DNA of 5,598 nucleotides from an uncultured Fidelibacterota bacterium. Its GTDB lineage: Bacteria; Marinisomatota; Marinisomatia; Marinisomatales; TCS55. Positions 1 through 5,598 of this stretch are shown here, one piece after another. Under the pieces are notes generated by a model. The model searched no databases and was not told the DNA's origin. It saw only the letters and a list, made by a program, of their open reading frames with translations. Numbering within the stretch: position 1 is the stretch's first letter; every line of letters begins with the position of its first letter. The stretch spans positions 1 to 5,598 of the forward strand of contig CAJWTA010000074.1 in assembly GCA_913046805.1 (NCBI GenBank), given 5' to 3'. The position numbers and the translations under genes are program-made.

Positions 1-582
1 GATGATGAGTTAGTAATAGATAGTGCTATGCTTGCTGAAATATCTAGGCAAGCAGAAGAAAACTATGAAATGATTCAGTATATGATTAATTCAGCCAGGC
101 AAAATCAGGTTGTATCAATTCCTGAGGGAGTACATATTATATCAAAACCCATCACTGTAAATAAAAAAGTTAATATCACCATTCAGGGTACACTTTCTTC
201 TAGTATAGTATTAAACGATATTCATCAACCGGTTTTCATAATTAATAATTCTTCAAACATAGTGATTCAAAGACTTAGTCTTGGTCACGAGCCCACTATT
301 AAAGGCGATCATGATTCTGAGGTTGTTAGGATCAACAAAGGAAATAACATTTATGTAAATAGCTGTGAGATAAGCGGAGAAGCCGCAATTGGTTTGAAAG
401 CAGTTGGCGTGAAAAGTTTAACAATTTCTAGTTGTTTCATTCACGATAATAGCTGGTTTGCATTTTCTTTTAAAGATTGTGATAATGTTACGATAGAAAA
501 CTCTCAGCTTATCGATAACCAAGAAGTTATGTACAAAAGATCCTCCACTGTTGCGCTTCATAGTAATGTTATCAAAGATTAA
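1..582 (+). CDS. Right-handed parallel beta-helix repeat protein, C-terminal part (5' end outside window)
   Basis: The reading frame is open from base 1 to the TAA at 580-582. The first ATG (base 28) has no Shine-Dalgarno sequence and the residues before it (DDELVIDSA) read as normal protein, so I treat the gene as cut by the window edge. Counting from that Met, a segment with the pattern 'VSIPEGVHII' (about 29-38) is the usual entry into a pectate-lyase-like beta-helix. Repeating rungs of the form [SN]N[IVL]x[IV]xx[SC]x[IL] then follow near residues 76-86, 106-116, 129-139, 152-162 and 172-182. Asn and Cys recur at equivalent places (NSCEI, SSCFI), like the stacked ladders of beta-helix proteins. 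Such proteins are often secreted carbohydrate-binding or carbohydrate-cleaving enzymes, but no catalytic residues can be assigned, and any signal peptide would be upstream. The fold is fairly sure; the function is unknown. Confidence 0.72.
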   Translation, partial: DDELVIDSAMLAEISRQAEENYEMIQYMINSARQNQVVSIPEGVHIISKPITVNKKVNITIQGTLSSSIVLNDIHQPVFIINNSSNIVIQRLSLGHEPTIKGDHDSEVVRINKGNNIYVNSCEISGEAAIGLKAVGVKSLTISSCFIHDNSWFAFSFKDCDNVTIENSQLIDNQEVMYKRSSTVALHSNVIKD

Positions 583-601
583 TTTGATTTAATACTATAT
601 C

Positions 602-1327
602 ATGAAAGAAAAAGGTAGATTATTATTTTTTATACTACCATCCGTTGCTATAGTACTTTTCATTTTATTGGTCTTCGTTGGCGCTTTGTCATATGAAGGG
701 GGTAATAGATTGGATCATAACTCGATTGGTTACTCTTTTTCAAATAATTATTTAAGTGATCTTGGCAGAATTAAAACTGTAGCTGGTCATAATAATTCGA
801 TTCCGTTTTATTGTTTCAATAGTTCGTTAATTATTTTGAGCGTTGTGTTTAGTTTTTATTTTCTATTTTTACCTTCTATATATGATGAAAGTCCAAAGAT
901 TCAAAACATTGCCAGGATTGGTAGCATTTTTGGGTTTCTTGCTAGTATTTGTTTCGCTGGCGTTGGGTATACCCCCGCTGATCTTTTTCTTGATGCCCAT
1001 ATATTTTTTGCAGATTGGTTATTTCGTTTAATGAATCTCACAATAATTTCCTACGCGTTAGCTTATGTAATGATGAAACGTAGCTATTTTATTTTCTCAT
1101 TTATATTTGCAATTGTAGCTGTGGTTGTAAGTAGCCATATCATTATATCTGACTTCGGATTAGCAAAATATTTTAGTGAACCTCATACAGTTAGAGTATT
1201 ATCTCAAAAGGCTGCAACAATTGCTTTAATCATTAGTGTGCCTTTAATGACAATTTATAATCGAAAAAGATTAGCTTCGCATCCAATCACTTTAAAAATA
1301 TTTACCTTTAAAAATATATCAATTTAA
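602..1327 (+). CDS. Six-helix integral membrane protein, DUF998/Frag1-DRAM-like
   Basis: A 241-residue, very hydrophobic protein. Membrane segments are visible at about residues 8-30, 72-93, 105-122, 132-157, 161-184 and 200-218, with a basic C-terminal tail (RKRLASH). Between helices 1 and 2 lies a polar loop with NYLSDLGR (49-56). Between helices 3 and 4 lies GYTPADLFLDAH (122-133), with a histidine at the start of helix 4. This arrangement (an N-Y-x-S-D-x-G loop, then a G-x-x-P-x-D...H stretch) recalls the DUF998 and Frag1/DRAM-like membrane families, whose biochemical role in bacteria is not established. The family call is from memory of the pattern, without an alignment. The ATG at 602 follows the previous stop by 19 bases and has no recognisable Shine-Dalgarno sequence, unlike the next two genes. 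It is probably co-transcribed with its neighbours. Confidence 0.7.
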   Translation: MKEKGRLLFFILPSVAIVLFILLVFVGALSYEGGNRLDHNSIGYSFSNNYLSDLGRIKTVAGHNNSIPFYCFNSSLIILSVVFSFYFLFLPSIYDESPKIQNIARIGSIFGFLASICFAGVGYTPADLFLDAHIFFADWLFRLMNLTIISYALAYVMMKRSYFIFSFIFAIVAVVVSSHIIISDFGLAKYFSEPHTVRVLSQKAATIALIISVPLMTIYNRKRLASHPITLKIFTFKNISI

Positions 1328-1340
1328 AACTGAAACATAA

Positions 1341-1346
1341 AAGGAG
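1341..1346 (+). promoter_or_regulatory. Ribosome binding site for the gene at 1353
   Basis: AAGGAG sits six bases before the ATG at 1353, a near-consensus Shine-Dalgarno sequence at good spacing. It fixes the start of this small protein and supports the gene being real. Confidence 0.8.
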
Positions 1347-1352
1347 ATTGCC

Positions 1353-1637
1353 ATGAAACAGTATGCCATTGGATTTATTTCTGCGATGTTGTTACTTATA
1401 TTTGGTGCCATAATCATGGGTTTTACACCTGCGCCAAATTTAAATAACAATGGGAAATATCAAATAGATACACTGCTAATAAAGCAAGAGGATTATTTGG
1501 GAAACAAAAGTTATGAGGTGCTCTACACTATTTTTGATACAACAACAGGCGATATAAAACAGACCAGAAGAGTCCCACATAGCAACTATATCGCAAAAAA
1601 AATACAAAGGCAGAAGTCAGCTTTTGATTATAAATGA
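1353..1637 (+). CDS. Small membrane-anchored or secreted protein of unknown function (paralogue 1)
   Basis: A 94-residue protein. The N-terminus is a short basic start (MKQY) followed by a hydrophobic stretch to about residue 24 (IGFISAMLLL...MGF), read as an uncleaved anchor or a signal peptide. After a Pro/Asn-rich linker (TPAPNLNNNG, 25-34) comes a small soluble part with alternating beta-type residues, including the motif IFDTTTG (60-66) and a basic tail (AKKIQRQK, 81-88). I recognise no family. It resembles the next gene: both begin MK(Q/K)Y(A/S)(I/M)G, both have a glycine-rich hydrophobic segment ending in (M/L)G, and both carry IFDxxTG with basic residues after it. The soluble part probably lies in the periplasm or at the cell surface. 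The stop (TGA at 1635-1637) lies 14 bases before the next start, so the two are almost certainly translated from one mRNA. Confidence 0.72.
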   Translation: MKQYAIGFISAMLLLIFGAIIMGFTPAPNLNNNGKYQIDTLLIKQEDYLGNKSYEVLYTIFDTTTGDIKQTRRVPHSNYIAKKIQRQKSAFDYK

Positions 1638-1638
1638 T

Positions 1639-1645
1639 AAAGGAG
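1639..1645 (+). promoter_or_regulatory. Ribosome binding site deciding the start at 1652
   Basis: AAAGGAG lies six bases before the ATG at 1652. An in-frame ATG at 1634 would give a six-residue extension (MIKEFY) but it overlaps the previous stop and would place this Shine-Dalgarno inside the coding region. The downstream ATG also restores the MKKY start shared with the previous gene, so 1652 is preferred. Confidence 0.8.
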
Positions 1646-1651
1646 TTTTAC

Positions 1652-1900
1652 ATGAAAAAATATAGCATGGGAATTTTTACTGGTATTGCCATAGGAGTCA
1701 GTAGCATGATGTTCTTAGGCTCTTCATCAATAAATACTGGTATTGATCGTTATGAATATATAAGCGGATCAACTGTGGATCTTAAGATTTTTGATAAACG
1801 AACTGGAAAAATGTATGTCCGTGGACGCGATTTTGTTACGGAATATGATGTAATTAATGGTTATTATCGGGTACGCCCATATAGCTTATATGAGGAATAA
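1652..1900 (+). CDS. Small membrane-anchored or secreted protein of unknown function (paralogue 2)
   Basis: An 82-residue protein using the ATG at 1652. It starts MKKYSMG, then has a glycine-containing hydrophobic segment to about residue 23 (IFTGIAIGVSSMMFLG), followed by a Ser-rich linker and a short polar domain rich in Tyr, Arg and Asp. The motif IFDKRTG (46-52) and the following basic residues match IFDTTTG of the gene before it. The C-terminus (about 55-80) alternates aromatic and charged residues (YVRGRDF, YDVINGYYRVRPY), which suggests a small beta-sheet. No known family is recognised. The lack of a Cys after the hydrophobic segment argues against a lipoprotein, so it is either an anchored or a cleaved secreted protein. 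It probably arose with its neighbour by tandem duplication followed by strong divergence. Confidence 0.7.
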   Translation: MKKYSMGIFTGIAIGVSSMMFLGSSSINTGIDRYEYISGSTVDLKIFDKRTGKMYVRGRDFVTEYDVINGYYRVRPYSLYEE

Positions 1901-1914
1901 TTAGAACACATCAT

Positions 1915-2862
1915 ATGATAAAAAATAATATAGATAATGCCATATCTAGAATAGGGAAGTACGTCCGGAAGACTCCTTTTGAGCATTCAAGTTTAATATC
2001 CAATTTAACGGGTGTAGAAACCTGGCTAAAGATGGAAAATCAACAGTACACGGGGTCATTTAAATTTAGAGGAGCAATTAATAAAATGCTTACTTTGAAT
2101 GAAAAACAAAGGGATTCTGGCATTTATGCTGCCTCAACCGGCAACCATGGAGCTGCTGTTGCCTTAGCTTCAAAAATACTTGGAGTTCCATGCATTGTAT
2201 ATGTCCCAGAGAATTCTTCAGAAGCAAAATTAGGTAATATGAAAAATTTTGGTGCTGAGATTAGAGTTTACGGAACAGACTGCATGGAAGGTGAAATTGA
2301 AGCTAGAAAAGTAGCAAAAGATACTGGAGGGGAATATATTTCGCCATACAATGATCCTGAAATTGTATTTGGGCAGGGTACAATTGGTGCTGAGATTATA
2401 ACCCAATGTGATAGCCTTGATGCGATAATAATATCAGTTGGTGGAGGTGGAATGATTAGCGGGGTAGCAGGATACCTAAAATCAGTATGGCCTAATATTG
2501 AGGTCATTGCTGCATCACCAGAGAATCATGCCGTAATGATTAAATCATTAGAGGAAGGTAAAATAGTTAAAATAAATCCCGTACCCACAATTTCTGATGG
2601 TACTGCTGGTGGAGTAGAGGAGGGATCGGTTACATTTGATTATTGTCAGAGGTATGTTGACCATTCAATTCTTCTTTCTGAAAAAGAAATTGAAGAAGGT
2701 ATCATTCACATGATCGAAAAAGAAAGAGTTCTTGTTGAAGGAGCCGCTGGAACCTCAGTAGCTGCTTTAATTAAAATGAGAGAGGAATTAAAAGGAAAAC
2801 GTGTTGGAATTATTGTCTGCGGAAAAAATATAAGTTTGGATGTGCTAAAAAGAATTTTATGA
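1915..2862 (+). CDS. PLP-dependent dehydratase, threonine/serine dehydratase family (EutB/BhcB-like)
   Basis: A 315-residue fold-type II PLP enzyme, complete and without the C-terminal ACT regulatory domain of biosynthetic IlvA. Visible landmarks are RKTPFEHSS (18-26), the PLP lysine in SFKFRGA (Lys50), the substrate-carboxylate loop STGNHG (74-79), the phosphate-binding glycine loop GGGGM (176-180), SDGTAGG (227-233) and EGAAG (275-279). Near the end CGKN (302-305) replaces the more usual SGGN, so the residue facing the pyridine nitrogen would be Cys302. Family members dehydrate or deaminate beta-hydroxy amino acids (threonine, serine, 3-hydroxyaspartate) or racemise serine in the cytoplasm. 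Length and the pairing with an OCD-family gene point to the EutB/BhcB branch. Its stop overlaps the next start in ATGA, so the two are translationally coupled. Only a weak, distant GAGG precedes the start. Substrate is inferred, not shown. Confidence 0.9.
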   Translation: MIKNNIDNAISRIGKYVRKTPFEHSSLISNLTGVETWLKMENQQYTGSFKFRGAINKMLTLNEKQRDSGIYAASTGNHGAAVALASKILGVPCIVYVPENSSEAKLGNMKNFGAEIRVYGTDCMEGEIEARKVAKDTGGEYISPYNDPEIVFGQGTIGAEIITQCDSLDAIIISVGGGGMISGVAGYLKSVWPNIEVIAASPENHAVMIKSLEEGKIVKINPVPTISDGTAGGVEEGSVTFDYCQRYVDHSILLSEKEIEEGIIHMIEKERVLVEGAAGTSVAALIKMREELKGKRVGIIVCGKNISLDVLKRIL

Positions 2863-3809
2863 AAGTTTATGCGCTTGCCGAAATTAAACGTGCGCTACAA
2901 AAAATTGACGTTTTACCATTAATTAAAGAAGGATTCATCGCATATTCATCTGGCCTAACAGTAGTGCCTCCGGTTGGTGAATTATTATTTGATGACCCAC
3001 CTGGAGATGTGCACATAAAATATGGCTACATTCAAAATGATGATTATTATGTGGTCAAAATAGCCTCTGGGTTTTATGGGAATTCTCAAAATAATATTCC
3101 ACCCTCTCAAGGCGGTGTTATGATTTTATTTGATCAAAAAACAGGTAAAGAGGTTGGGATACTTGTCGATGAATGTTATTTAACTAATGTGAGAACTGCA
3201 GTGGCTGGTGCCATTTGTGCGGAATTTTTTTCTCCCAAAAAAGTTAATTGTATTGGAATTATTGGTTCTGGAATACAAGCTAGAATGCAATTAGAATATT
3301 TAACTGAAATCATAGACTGTAAAAAAGTTAAAGTGTGGAGTAGAAGTGAAAAGGGCATTGATAGTTATATAAATGACATGTCATTCTTTGGATGGAATTT
3401 AGAAAAAGCTAAATCGCCTGATGAAATTGCTGCAACTTGTGATTTAATTATAACAGCGACTCCCTCAAAAACACCTTTATTGAAAAGTGAATATTTGAAA
3501 AAGGGAGCACATATAAATGCAATAGGCTCTGATTCACCTGAAAAGAATGAACTAGATAAAAATATTTTAAAAAATTCATCATTAATTGTAGCTGATAGTA
3601 TTGAGCAATGCATTGAAAGAGGTGAAATCGCTCATGCATTTAGTTCTGGTGCTATCAAAAAAAGTGACATTTATGAATTAGGTGATATTTTAAAAAAGAA
3701 TATAAGGCTACATTGTGGCGAAAATGAAAACTCGGTCGCTGATTTAACCGGTGTAGCCGTTCAAGATATTCAAATTGCAAAGGCAGTTTTCAAGGAGTGT
3801 GAAAAATAA
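2859..3809 (+). CDS. Ornithine cyclodeaminase/mu-crystallin family protein (EutC/BhcD-like)
   Basis: A 316-residue cytoplasmic NAD(P)-binding enzyme. The N-terminal substrate half holds DVHIKYGY (50-57), VVKIASGFYGN (65-75, Lys67) and LTNVRTAVAGA (108-118, Arg112). The Rossmann motif is GIIGSGIQAR (133-142). GSDSPEKNEL (223-232) supplies Asp225, which lines up with the catalytic Asp of bacterial ornithine cyclodeaminase, and DLTGVAVQD closes the domain. The early arginine used by true ornithine cyclodeaminases for substrate binding has no obvious counterpart (no Arg between residues 12 and 111), so ornithine is an unlikely substrate. The family also includes ketimine and imine reductases, alanine dehydrogenases, the iminosuccinate reductase BhcD and EutC of hydroxyectoine use; the sequence reads closest to the last two. 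The four-base overlap with the dehydratase suggests it acts on that enzyme's imine or oxo-acid product. Confidence 0.9.
   Translation: MKVYALAEIKRALQKIDVLPLIKEGFIAYSSGLTVVPPVGELLFDDPPGDVHIKYGYIQNDDYYVVKIASGFYGNSQNNIPPSQGGVMILFDQKTGKEVGILVDECYLTNVRTAVAGAICAEFFSPKKVNCIGIIGSGIQARMQLEYLTEIIDCKKVKVWSRSEKGIDSYINDMSFFGWNLEKAKSPDEIAATCDLIITATPSKTPLLKSEYLKKGAHINAIGSDSPEKNELDKNILKNSSLIVADSIEQCIERGEIAHAFSSGAIKKSDIYELGDILKKNIRLHCGENENSVADLTGVAVQDIQIAKAVFKECEK
3792..3797 (+). promoter_or_regulatory. Possible ribosome binding site for the aminotransferase, unusually distant
   Basis: AAGGAG lies inside the end of the preceding gene, 16 bases before the ATG at 3814, which is longer than normal. In-frame TTG (3775) and GTG (3799) codons are poorly placed relative to it. 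The terminating ribosome of the upstream gene stops at 3809, so coupled re-initiation is likely. Confidence 0.4.
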
Positions 3810-3813
3810 AATC

Positions 3814-4920
3814 ATGAAATTTGAGGAATTTGAATTAGAAAGAAATCAGTCCCTATTTGAGCACAAAGTTGACTTTAATTTATCTGAAAGTGGTCTTCAT
3901 CCCCTTCCATTAAAAGAAATTTTAACTGTGGAAGAGCAAAGTACACTACTAGAAAAAGAATTAGTCTATGGACATACAAATGGCACGCCAACTCTTAGAG
4001 ATAGCATATCAAAATTATATGATGGGGCTAAGCGATCAAATGTGCTAGTTACTTCGGGCTCAGCAGAAGCTAATTACATTGCGATAATGACAATTTTAGA
4101 TCCAGGGGATGAGATTATATACATGACACCAAACTATTTACAAATAAGGGGTATTGCCAGAAATATAGGTGTTAATGTTAAAGAGCTACCATTAGAAGAA
4201 GATTTAGGTTGGCAGTGGGATATCAATAAACTTGAACATTTAGTATCAATTAAAACAAAAATGATAGTCATCTGTCATCCAAATAACCCTACTGGGTCAA
4301 TAGTGTCCTTAAAAAACATGAACAATATCTTAGATGTAGCCAAGAAAAATGACTGTTGGATATTATCTGATGAGGTATATAGGGGAGCAGAATTAGATGG
4401 TGATGAATGCCCATCTTTCTTTGGTAGCTATGAAAAAACAATCGTAAATGCAGGTTTGTCTAAAGCATATAGATTACCTGGCTTGAGGATTGGGTGGACG
4501 GTTGGGCCTGTAGAGTATATTAAAAAAGCTTGGGCTTTTCATGATTATACTTCAATAAGTATTGCTTATCACAGTGATTGGATTGCCTCTAAGGTTTTAG
4601 AAACAAAAAGACGTAAAATGATTCTAAATGGGACTAAAGATCATTTAAATCAAAATTTAGAGACCTTGGTTAAATGGGTGGATACATTAAATGGGAAACT
4701 AAGTATAAATAAACCTCAAGCTGGCGCTATCGCTTTTACTAAACTAAACATTCAAGAAAGTTGTGAAGACTTAACTTACCATTTAAGGGATAAATATAGT
4801 GTCCTTCTTACTGCCGGAAAGTGGTTTGGACTTGATGGATTTATTCGATTTGGATTTGGGCCTCCAAATGATTACTTAATTAATGCCTTAAATAGAATCG
4901 AAAATGCTATAAAAAATTAA
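3814..4920 (+). CDS. PLP-dependent aminotransferase, class I/II fold
   Basis: A 368-residue fold-type I aminotransferase, full length. Landmarks in order are NLSESGLHPL (22-31) in the substrate arm, YGHTNGTPTLR (52-62), SGSAEAN (81-87) for phosphate binding, HPNNPTG (155-161), SDEVYRG (185-191) with Asp186 contacting the pyridine nitrogen, the PLP lysine Lys217 in LSKAYRLPGLRIGW with Arg225, and Arg345 (FIRFGFG) for the substrate carboxylate. The in-frame TTG at 3775 would add 13 residues; the ATG at 3814 gives the usual family start (MKFEEFELER). The enzyme exchanges an amino group between an amino acid and a 2-oxo acid; the pair is not readable from sequence. The branch is the one in which capreomycidine synthase-like names are sometimes transferred automatically, a name I would not trust here. 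It starts four bases after the OCD-family stop and belongs to the same operon. Confidence 0.9.
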   Translation: MKFEEFELERNQSLFEHKVDFNLSESGLHPLPLKEILTVEEQSTLLEKELVYGHTNGTPTLRDSISKLYDGAKRSNVLVTSGSAEANYIAIMTILDPGDEIIYMTPNYLQIRGIARNIGVNVKELPLEEDLGWQWDINKLEHLVSIKTKMIVICHPNNPTGSIVSLKNMNNILDVAKKNDCWILSDEVYRGAELDGDECPSFFGSYEKTIVNAGLSKAYRLPGLRIGWTVGPVEYIKKAWAFHDYTSISIAYHSDWIASKVLETKRRKMILNGTKDHLNQNLETLVKWVDTLNGKLSINKPQAGAIAFTKLNIQESCEDLTYHLRDKYSVLLTAGKWFGLDGFIRFGFGPPNDYLINALNRIENAIKN

Positions 4921-4934
4921 ATTTTATAAAATTT
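4919..4934. repeat. Perfect 16-base A/T palindrome between convergent genes
   Basis: AAATTTTATAAAATTT is its own reverse complement. It spans the last two bases of the aminotransferase stop codon, the three-base gap and the start of the ppk2 3' end (its stop codon included). A second overlapping 13-base palindrome (AAAATT-A-AATTTT) covers 4913-4925. With no G or C in the stem, it would be a weak hairpin, so a bidirectional terminator role is only a possibility. Confidence 0.35.
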
Positions 4935-5598
4935 CAGGTACGTAGTTAAATCTTGACCTACTTGGTCTTTCGTAAGAGTCTGCTGGAGTTCTTTCAGGAA
5001 GTTTAACAGTATCATGTTCAATGTCTTCGTAAGGTATTTTACTAAGAATATGAGATATGCAATTTATTCTTGATTTCTTTTTTACATCTGATTCAACAAT
5101 ATACCATGGAGAAAAGTCTGTATCAGTATGCTCCATCATATTGTCTTTTGCTTTTGAATAGTCTTCCCATCTATTTATAGACTCTACATCCATAGGACTT
5201 AATTTCCATACTTTAGTGGGGTCATTGATTCTACCTTCAAAACGTTTAACTTGTTCATCAGCACTAACTGAGAACCAATATTTTAAAAGAATGATGCCTG
5301 ATCCAATTAACATCCTCTCAAAATCAGGTGCTGTTTGTAAAAATTCTATATACTCTTTATCACTACAAAAACCCATGACTTTTTCAACCCCAGCACGGTT
5401 GTACCAACTTCGATCAAAAAGGACTATTTCTCCAGCTGCTGGCAAATTTGCGACATATCGTTGAAAATACCATTGCGTTCTTTCCCTATCAGATGGTTTT
5501 GCAAGTGCTGCAACCTTGCAACTTCTAGGGTTTAGATTTTCAGTTATTCTTTTAATCGTTCCGCCTTTTCCAGCTGCATCTCTACCTTCAAATATGAT
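4924..5598 (-). CDS. ppk2: Polyphosphate kinase 2, class I (5' end outside window)
   Basis: The - strand frame is open from the right edge to the TAA at 4924-4926, giving 224 residues; perhaps 40-75 N-terminal residues are missing. Numbering from the edge, the P-loop is GRDAAGKGG (5-13, bases 5560-5586), followed by PSDRERTQWYFQRY (35-48), the Walker B/lid stretch FDRSWYNR (61-68), GVEKVMGFC, LLKYWFSVS and WKLSPMD, all hallmarks of the PPK2 family. PPK2 reversibly moves phosphate between polyphosphate and nucleotides; class I enzymes mainly make ATP or GTP from the diphosphates. All visible catalytic motifs are intact, so the enzyme is probably active and cytoplasmic. A TTG within the frame at 5445 is not the start, since the P-loop lies upstream of it. 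The gene faces the amino-acid module and is an independent transcription unit, with stop codons only three bases apart. Confidence 0.95.
   Translation of the reverse strand: MIFEGRDAAGKGGTIKRITENLNPRSCKVAALAKPSDRERTQWYFQRYVANLPAAGEIVLFDRSWYNRAGVEKVMGFCSDKEYIEFLQTAPDFERMLIGSGIILLKYWFSVSADEQVKRFEGRINDPTKVWKLSPMDVESINRWEDYSKAKDNMMEHTDTDFSPWYIVESDVKKKSRINCISHILSKIPYEDIEHDTVKLPERTPADSYERPSRSRFNYVPEIL

Noticed and set aside
843..1031. A hydrophobic 62-codon open frame inside the membrane protein gene
   Set aside because: It is an out-of-frame shadow of the transmembrane segments of the gene at 602-1327; T-rich codons read hydrophobic in other frames.
1233..1261. A TATAAT at 1256-1261 with TTAGTG 17 bases upstream, as a promoter for the small genes
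   Set aside because: The -35 match is poor, the site lies inside a coding region, and TATAAT by chance is common in DNA this rich in A and T.
1291..1317. An 11-base direct repeat (TTTAAAAATAT, twice, 16 bases apart)
   Set aside because: It codes for similar residue runs (LKIF and FKNI) at the end of the membrane protein, is low in complexity and has no partner elsewhere that I can see.
1915..3809. A siderophore-type SbnA/SbnB pair making 2,3-diaminopropionate
   Set aside because: The PLP enzyme has the SFKFRGA and STGNHG motifs of the threonine/serine dehydratase branch rather than those of cysteine synthase-like SbnA, and no siderophore synthetase gene is present.
4924..5445. A shorter PPK2 starting at the TTG at 5445
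   Set aside because: The P-loop GRDAAGKGG and the QWYFQRY stretch are encoded upstream in the same open frame, so the true start is beyond the right edge.
5216..5464. An 82-codon + strand open frame opposite ppk2
   Set aside because: It lies wholly inside the conserved PPK2 coding region on the other strand, has no ribosome binding site and shows no family resemblance.

Overview
The window is AT-rich bacterial DNA, roughly one third G+C by eye. It is densely packed with seven genes on the + strand (bases 1-4920) and one convergent gene on the - strand. There are no RNA genes, insertion sequences or CRISPR arrays that I can see. The longest gap between genes is 25 bases, so no stretch over 300 bases lacks a gene. 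The small lipophilic N-terminal proteins, the class I PPK2 and the amino-acid enzymes fit a free-living, perhaps marine, Gram-negative bacterium. That placement is a guess, because the window holds no phylogenetic marker.

Layout: (1) bases 1-582 are the 3' end of a right-handed parallel beta-helix protein whose start lies outside the window. (2) Bases 602-1327 encode a six-helix membrane protein resembling the DUF998/Frag1-DRAM-like group. (3) Bases 1353-1637 and 1652-1900 encode two small proteins with N-terminal membrane anchors. They look like diverged tandem paralogues, each behind a strong Shine-Dalgarno sequence. (4) Bases 1915-4920 hold a compact three-gene amino-acid module: a fold-type II PLP dehydratase (threonine/serine dehydratase family, EutB/BhcB-like), an ornithine cyclodeaminase/mu-crystallin family NAD(P)-dependent enzyme (EutC/BhcD-like) overlapping it by 4 bases, and a fold-type I class I/II aminotransferase 4 bases further on. 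(5) Bases 4924-5598 on the - strand are the C-terminal three quarters or so of a class I polyphosphate kinase 2, running off the right edge.

The three-enzyme module is the most interesting part. A dehydratase of this type makes an enamine/imine from a beta-hydroxy amino acid. An OCD-family partner can reduce an imine to an amino acid, and an aminotransferase can exchange the amino group with a 2-oxo acid. This chemistry is known from the BhcB/BhcD pair of the beta-hydroxyaspartate cycle, and the related EutB/EutC pair occurs in hydroxyectoine use. The other hallmark genes of either pathway are not in the window, so the substrate is unresolved.
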